From Brachyhypopomus gauderio (taxonomy: Eukaryota > Chordata > Actinopteri > Gymnotiformes > Hypopomidae): a stretch of DNA of 64,000 nt. The translations under genes were made by a program, and so were the position numbers. Of this stretch, positions 58,150 through 64,000 are shown one piece after another. The stretch covers positions 1,511,309 through 1,575,308 of the forward strand of contig NW_027506875.1 of assembly GCF_052324685.1 (NCBI RefSeq). The letters are read 5' to 3'. The number at the start of each line of letters is the position of its first letter. Within the stretch, counting starts at the first letter, position 1. Below the pieces are notes generated by a model, which saw only the letters and a program-made list of their open reading frames with translations, was not told where the DNA came from and did no database searches.

Positions 58150-59320
58150 TAAAGTATACTAACCCTCACTAAAACATGGCTAAAGTATACTAGAGATTCA
58201 TTCCACTTCCTTTTGGGGAGGGGAGTACTCTTAGCAATCCTTTCCTCAGCTAATTTAATGCAGTGGTCACTGTCTTTGAGCCTATGAGTTTTATAATTTC
58301 CTTAAAAACATTTTACCATAAACTATATTTTTAATAGCAGCAATTTTAAATCTTATTGGTCACTGTATTGCATGATCTGAATAAAAGTACATAGGATTTC
58401 AGTGTATTTCCAGCATTTTACACATCCATAATTATTATAATGACTTTTGGTGGCTGTCCAGTTGTTGAACTTCATAGCTTTCATTGTTTCAGAATATCTC
58501 AGAGGTGCGTACTAACCCTGTAGGTGACACACGTGTAGTAGTTGAGGGTTCACTCACTAGGGTTAGAGTGCAGGGTCCATGTGGGTGGGTGTGACATGAG
58601 GAATGAACGTGAAGAGAACAAGTTATTCTCTTTGTTTCATCATGAACGCCCACAGTGGCTTCAGTCAGCACTGGGTTAAGTGTGTATTGTACTGGGGCAG
58701 GTCGACACACCTGGTACAGACACGCAGGGCAAGAGGAGCACCAGAAATGAGAAAACTACTCAGCCCTCTCACTCTCTCTCTCTCTCTCTCCCTCTGTGAG
58801 CTGGTGAATAGAAGACTCCATGTGGTACAGTCATAACAAAAGCTCACGCTAATGCGCCGTGGGACAGGTAGAACCCGAATGCCAAACTGTCAATCAAAGT
58901 GAGCAGGCATCTGCTCTTCATCAGTTGGACGAGGCTGATAATCTCCTCTCAGACGCCTCCTTCTCTCTTTCTCACTTCATGGCTTGGCTGTTCTTCAGAC
59001 ACCGGAGCCTCACTCGGGCTGTCATGTAGTGAGCTGCTCTGTGTGTGTCTCTGCTACACACACCCTGTGTGTGTCTCTATGTTTCCTGTGTCTGATGTTT
59101 TTTCATTGGTTGCTGTATGATCTGCAAACCTGCAAAGTAACTGATACAACAGACAATGATAACCGGTTTTACTGGCCAGGTAAGAAGAAATGCAAAATGT
59201 AACATATATAAGAAAGATTCTATTTAGATTTTTAAAAATGTAATAAGCAAGAAACAACAAAATATAAATGAAGATGGTAAGTAGCAGCTAGTTGCTAATT
59301 AAACAGCTTTATTTAACTGA
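58150..59320. other. Non-coding, no gene seen
   Basis: Contains a (CT)n at 58768-58791. The segment 58880-59010 is of higher complexity (gctgataatctcctctcaga) and could be regulatory; this is unproven. Confidence 0.35.
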
Positions 59321-59324
59321 TGAA

Positions 59325-59880
59325 CAGCAAGTGTGGCCACCTCAATTAAGAGTTTGGGGCAGTTGCTGGTGTGGAGAATTTGGGTGAAGTCTTTTACCAA
59401 GTTGCATCTGAAGAAACCAGAAGACTTCAGAAACAATGTCTTTAAGACGAAGAGATCAAAGTGGAGATGTTTGGCTAACGAACCTGGTCACCTCGCAGTG
59501 ACTGAGTCATCCATGAATTCCTCACTATGTAGAAGTATTCTAAGCCAAATATGAGGCCTGTCTGACAGGTGAAATTGGGTTATTTACCAGGACATTGATG
59601 CCAAGCACACCAGCAAATCTACAGCAGAATGGCTGAAAAATAAAATAATAATGATGCAATGGCCCAGTCAAAAACTTTGCAAGCAACATTGCAAAGAAGT
59701 GTGGACCAATTCTCCAGAAGGATGTGGTTATGGTGGTCATACAAAAAATAATAGCTTTTATTATATTAAGTTATTGCTGCACAAGGTTGTTCTACACACT
59801 ACTGATTCATGGGGTGACAGACATGTCAGATATGCACTCTCCATGGCTTCATTTTTGTTTAATAAATAATGACATGGCGG
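59325..59880 (+). mobile_element. Second degenerate Tc1/mariner-like remnant
   Basis: The plus strand reads YQDIDAKHTSKSTAEWLKNK then MMQWPSQ, matching the Tc1 transposase segment around the second catalytic Asp, with stops and internal deletions elsewhere. The family is different from the element at 45960-47022. Boundaries are uncertain. Confidence 0.75.
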
Positions 59881-60141
59881 AATCTGTTGTGTCGTAGTTA
59901 TTCATCTGATTTCGTATTTATATCATTTTAAGACCTGTTAAGAATGAGAGGATTTTGTCTTCAAATGTAAAATAATAAAATTCCAAGCAGGTGTCGATTT
60001 TCTTCTGACTGTAGGTATAGTCTTTCATGACCACTGAAGTCAGAGTGTAAGGCTCTAACCATCTTTAGACTTGGAATCATTTTGTTTTTGAGATCAAGTC
60101 TAGTATGATGAGATTTTTTAAATGGGGCCACAGATTTATTG

Positions 60142-60292
<151 letters not shown>

Positions 60293-60380
60293 TACAGCAT
60301 GCTGTACATATTATACTGTCTGTAGCATACTGTATGAATGAATTTCCAAAAGGTAATCCAGATCCAGTAATCCAAATTCT

Positions 60381-60437
<57 letters not shown>
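60381..60437. repeat. (GT)n(GA)n microsatellite
   Basis: About 12 GT followed by about 16 GA dinucleotides. Confidence 0.93.
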
Positions 60438-60439
<2 letters not shown>

Positions 60440-60440
<1 letters not shown>

Positions 60441-62330
60441 GTTAGTTGAAAGGCTTCATCAGTCTACAGTTTCAGTGTTGATCCATGACATTATTCACAG
60501 TAAGATGAAACATGTATGCACTTCTGAAGCACAGTAGGAAAGGCTGTGTGGGCTCTGCTGTGGGTTTAGGGTTATTATTAACCACCTCTGTGATCCTGAA
60601 CTCAAACGCAGTGAGACCTCCCACACTGTCTCTGCCTCATCTTGATAACCCAACTGTTCAGGCCTCCAGTAAATTATGAACAGCTCTGCCAAGCTGAGTC
60701 ACTAATAGAAGTGCAATTTTTGTGTTTAATTAACAGTGCCCAGCCTGTGCTGGCTATAATCTATAAGTGGTCATTGTTTTCAAGTGTTAACTTTAACAGT
60801 TTCTGTAATCAGGATGAATTATGTTCTTGTGGATTCTAAGATTTCAAAACTGTTGTTGTCCTGCTCTCGTGACTGGTACAGGATGCTGTTTTGTGGAATG
60901 TTTCCTCCCATACATGTACTGTATTTCAGCTGATCTCAGCCAAGTTAGACATCATTGCAAAGTTGACAGTGTTACTTTAGATTAAACAGTATCTTCAAAC
61001 AAAAGATCCACTGAGTATTAAAAAATATAATTGTAAAATATTATTCTAGTGTCTGACAGAGTACAATTCCAAAATCTTAACATGATGACTTGTTCTGGAC
61101 ATTGTTCTCTTACAAAGTAATAAACATGTTATATAGCACACGTGTCCTGTATGTTTGTCACTAGAGGAGGATGTGTTGTCTCTGAGTTGCCATAGAGGGC
61201 ATACAGAGTTATTCCAGCAGCTGGTGACAGACAATACAATTAAGACTACATTGTTAGAACAAGCTGGTTATCACATATCTGCTGTAATGGCCCTATTGCT
61301 TTTAAGCAAAATTACATTGAAAATCATGATCTCAAAGTCTGCATTGAGGATTTTTTTAAGGATCAAGACTTCATGCACATGAATTCCTTGGACCATTCAA
61401 TATCAACATATTAAATAAAACAGCTAACAGGTTTGGACATGCAGACATGTCTGTATAACCATGAAGTGCCTGTCACATTCTGTTTGATTGATTGTAACAA
61501 AAGAGGAAAAAACAGGAACAATTGACCCAGATGTTCTATCAAATTGCGTTTGTTAGCCAGACCTATCTGCCCGAGTCCCAGCAGGGATTTCAGATCCATA
61601 TACATGAGAGGTTCAGGTGGAGTCCGTCCCTCCAATTTAGAGCCAGAGGTGAGGACATGAGGGAACGGTGAGGCAGACCTTCCTAATGGAGCCAGTCCAC
61701 TTAACAAGCTGCTGGCGATGTCTGCAGTCCTGTGTCACCCAGCCCTCTGCACAAATCCATGGTACCCTCCCCCTCTGCTGCAGGCAGTCAGACTCCACCG
61801 AGCTAAGGTTACCCGCTACCCGCTACCGGCTTGTAACCTCATTTGCGAATTGCTCCTGTTCCATGTTCATCCTCGACCCATAACATACAGGAGCAGACAC
61901 TGTCCCAGTCACACGGCCTGGGCTTGTCTTTCTGTCCCACCAGTCACACGCTCAGGTGTTCTTTTGTCAAATTGCAAGTAAAAACCATGTTGGCTGTAAA
62001 AGCTCCACATATTTAATTATATTTACGTTGTTAAAAACAAAAATAAGCAAAAAAAGAGTAGTGTTTGGGCCCCATTAAAATCTGATTTTTTAAAATTACA
62101 AATTTAAATATTTCTGGGTCATACTGTGAAGTCATCCACACACGGTTCCTCTGGCAGAGTGTGGTGATGTCTGTGGCTCAAGAGGAACTGTGTGTGTCAG
62201 TGTCTGTATTAGTGTCTGTGAGCAGCGTTTGTCTTTGTTGATGCCTGCAGGCTTAATTCTTGCCAGCACATGCTCTCTCATTGCAATATCCCCCTTTTAA
62301 GATAAATCAGTCTCTGGACTCTAATGAGGA
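60440..62330. other. Non-coding, no gene seen
   Basis: 61560-61960 is GC-richer and of higher complexity, with frames on both strands but no splice context; it could hold a conserved element. The rest is AT-rich. Confidence 0.35.
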
Positions 62331-63850
62331 GATGTGTCCGGGTTAGGGTTAGTTAACAATCATCATCCATAGACCCAAACTAATATGCAGTTTAGAAGCT
62401 GTGTGTAAACACAGAGTTGAACCCATCAGGTCATCATGGATCATCCACAGAAGACCAAACTAGCAAGAATTGATTAACAATAATTGTGAATTATGAACAA
62501 TATGTTAATGTAAAAGACAGTGGGTTACTACTGATGATATTAATTATTGTTGTTGTTGTTATTATTATTATTATTACTACCACAACTTCCAGTGATGCTC
62601 ACAGTAGTTGGGGGTCATGGGTTCCTCCATCTCAGGTAATATTTTGTCTCCCTTGGTTTGATTATTCAGCGTCTAAATCCTTCTGCCTTATGATAATGTC
62701 CATTGTAAGAAGTATTATAACAAATACAGTTTAACAAAATTCTAATAATGATAAAGACAAACTTCACCATGGATGTGGAGGAATGATTTCCTTTGCTCTG
62801 ACTTTTCTCACCTTAGTTCTTGACTGACAGCCCCAAACATCATTACACAGACATCTCAATTCAAAGACTTTGACGTTTGTGACAAGGGCTCATCATGTCA
62901 GGGGTCTGTGAATGCAGAGTGAGGTGAGGCGTCCAGGGAAATCACATGTCTGTTCTGCATACATATCCATGATTAGGGTAAACCCATGTGAAGAAGGGCC
63001 TTGTGGGTAATTTGAGGGGCAGGTTATCCTGTTTTCTGTCTCTCTAGGGAAGCTGTTTGTGTCCATACATACACGCCCATTATCCAGCACAACTGTGTTC
63101 ACATACAGAACAGAACAATCACCACTTCGCACAAGAGAGACACAGACACTCTCGTAGTCCAGTAAGATAGTTACACAGTAAACAAACAAAAAAGTGTGAA
63201 CAAATAAACAAAGGGAAAATTAAGACATTTACTAACATCATGGCCTCCACCCACATACTTATGTTCATATATAATCAGAAACATTAGTGTGTATTCACTA
63301 CTTTACTACTGTGGGGTGGATGTGAAGATCGACACATTAAAGCAGCAAGAGGTTTCATGCCAATGATCGACTCTGTCTTTCTGAACCTGAGAGCAGGAAG
63401 GTTTAGATGAAACCTTGTGGACGTATTAAAGAACAGTATTGATATTGTGGAATGTAACCTGATGGCTAGAAGTGGCTTAAATCCCAAGTGTAATTATATT
63501 CTAATTAAAACAAATCCTGTCATACACCATAAATGAACATGCATCTTTCTTTGCCCACCATTGCCTGAATATTAAATAAGAGAATCAGAGAATACTTGAA
63601 TATCAAATCAGAGCCGAGTGGCCTTTGAGGCTGCAGTGTTCTGCAACACACAGATGGGGATTTTTGCTCCACATATTCTACACAGACAAACGGCACAGAT
63701 TTCACACTTTATTATGTGTAATCTAAGGTGGTCTGTAAACAACATTTAAAAAAAAGTTTAAAAGGTCTTTTTTAAATTAATCTTCATTTATATTGCGACA
63801 CACACTCTAGCTGTCATAAGCTTGTGATATTCTTATGTGAAGAGAGGTGC
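62330..63850. other. Non-coding, no gene seen
   Basis: Short (TTG)n(TTA)n at 62545-62580. Nothing else supportable. Confidence 0.4.
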
Positions 63851-63859
63851 TATTAAAAA

Positions 63860-63935
63860 AACTTAAACCCTAACCCTATTTAAATAAACCTAAACCCTAA
63901 CCTTATTTAAATAAACTTAAACCCTAACCCTAGTA
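63860..63935. repeat. CCCTAA-core minisatellite
   Basis: Three copies of aaacttaaaccctaacccta / tttaaata. Confidence 0.85.
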
Positions 63936-64000
63936 TGTCCAGTGTGCCTCTGACCTGATTGGCACTGCACTTTGTACTCAGTGGTCTGTGTTTTTAAAGT

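Noticed and set aside
63860-63935. A chromosome end (telomere)
   Set aside because: Only a few interrupted CCCTAA-like units embedded in ordinary sequence; similar patches are interstitial throughout the window.

Overview
The window looks like nuclear DNA of a ray-finned (teleost) fish. The evidence is small intron-containing vertebrate genes, abundant hAT and Tc1-like DNA transposons, an L2-clade LINE with an esterase ORF1, a Penelope-like fragment, tRNA-derived SINEs, and long TG, TA and GATA microsatellites. The species cannot be read from the sequence.

Three genes are recognised with exon-level confidence. They keep the order and relative orientation known for human 5q31.1: txndc15 (+, 13846-17175), pcbd2 (+, 18604-28177) and pitx1 (-, 35913-38629). 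They are not an operon and share no pathway. Txndc15 is a membrane-anchored thioredoxin-like protein, Pcbd2 is a small pterin carbinolamine dehydratase/DCoH-type protein, and Pitx1 is the bicoid-type (K50) homeodomain factor for hindlimb/pelvic and pituitary development. I see no catsper3, which lies between PCBD2 and PITX1 in human.

Layout. 1-13.6 kb is transposon-rich: nested hATs, a 5-kb dead L2, a 1-kb hAT and a 336-bp hAT. It also carries putative exons of an unrecognised minus-strand gene that runs off the left edge. 13.6-28.2 kb holds txndc15 and pcbd2; pcbd2 introns carry a solo LTR and a Penelope-like piece. 28.2-35.9 kb is intergenic with minisatellites. 35.9-38.6 kb is pitx1, followed by about 4 kb of possible 5' regulatory sequence. 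43-64 kb, upstream of pitx1, is nearly gene-free and dense in simple repeats: about 850 bp of TG, a 42-bp minisatellite of about 17 copies, a 40-bp minisatellite, a GATA array and many GGGTTA-like minisatellites. It also holds two SINE copies, two dead Tc1-like elements and one candidate terminal exon of an unknown gene at 47.8 kb.

Most notable observations: an extreme Z-DNA-prone TG array and a TA cruciform upstream of pitx1, resembling the fragile TG-rich DNA known at the stickleback Pitx1 Pel enhancer; a pcbd2 exon 2 bounded by (TG)11T4AG and (CT)19, with the start codon alone in exon 1; a hAT insertion exactly on a 3' splice site that duplicated the AG; and an apparently missing first start codon in pitx1. 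No clearly new biological system is demonstrated.
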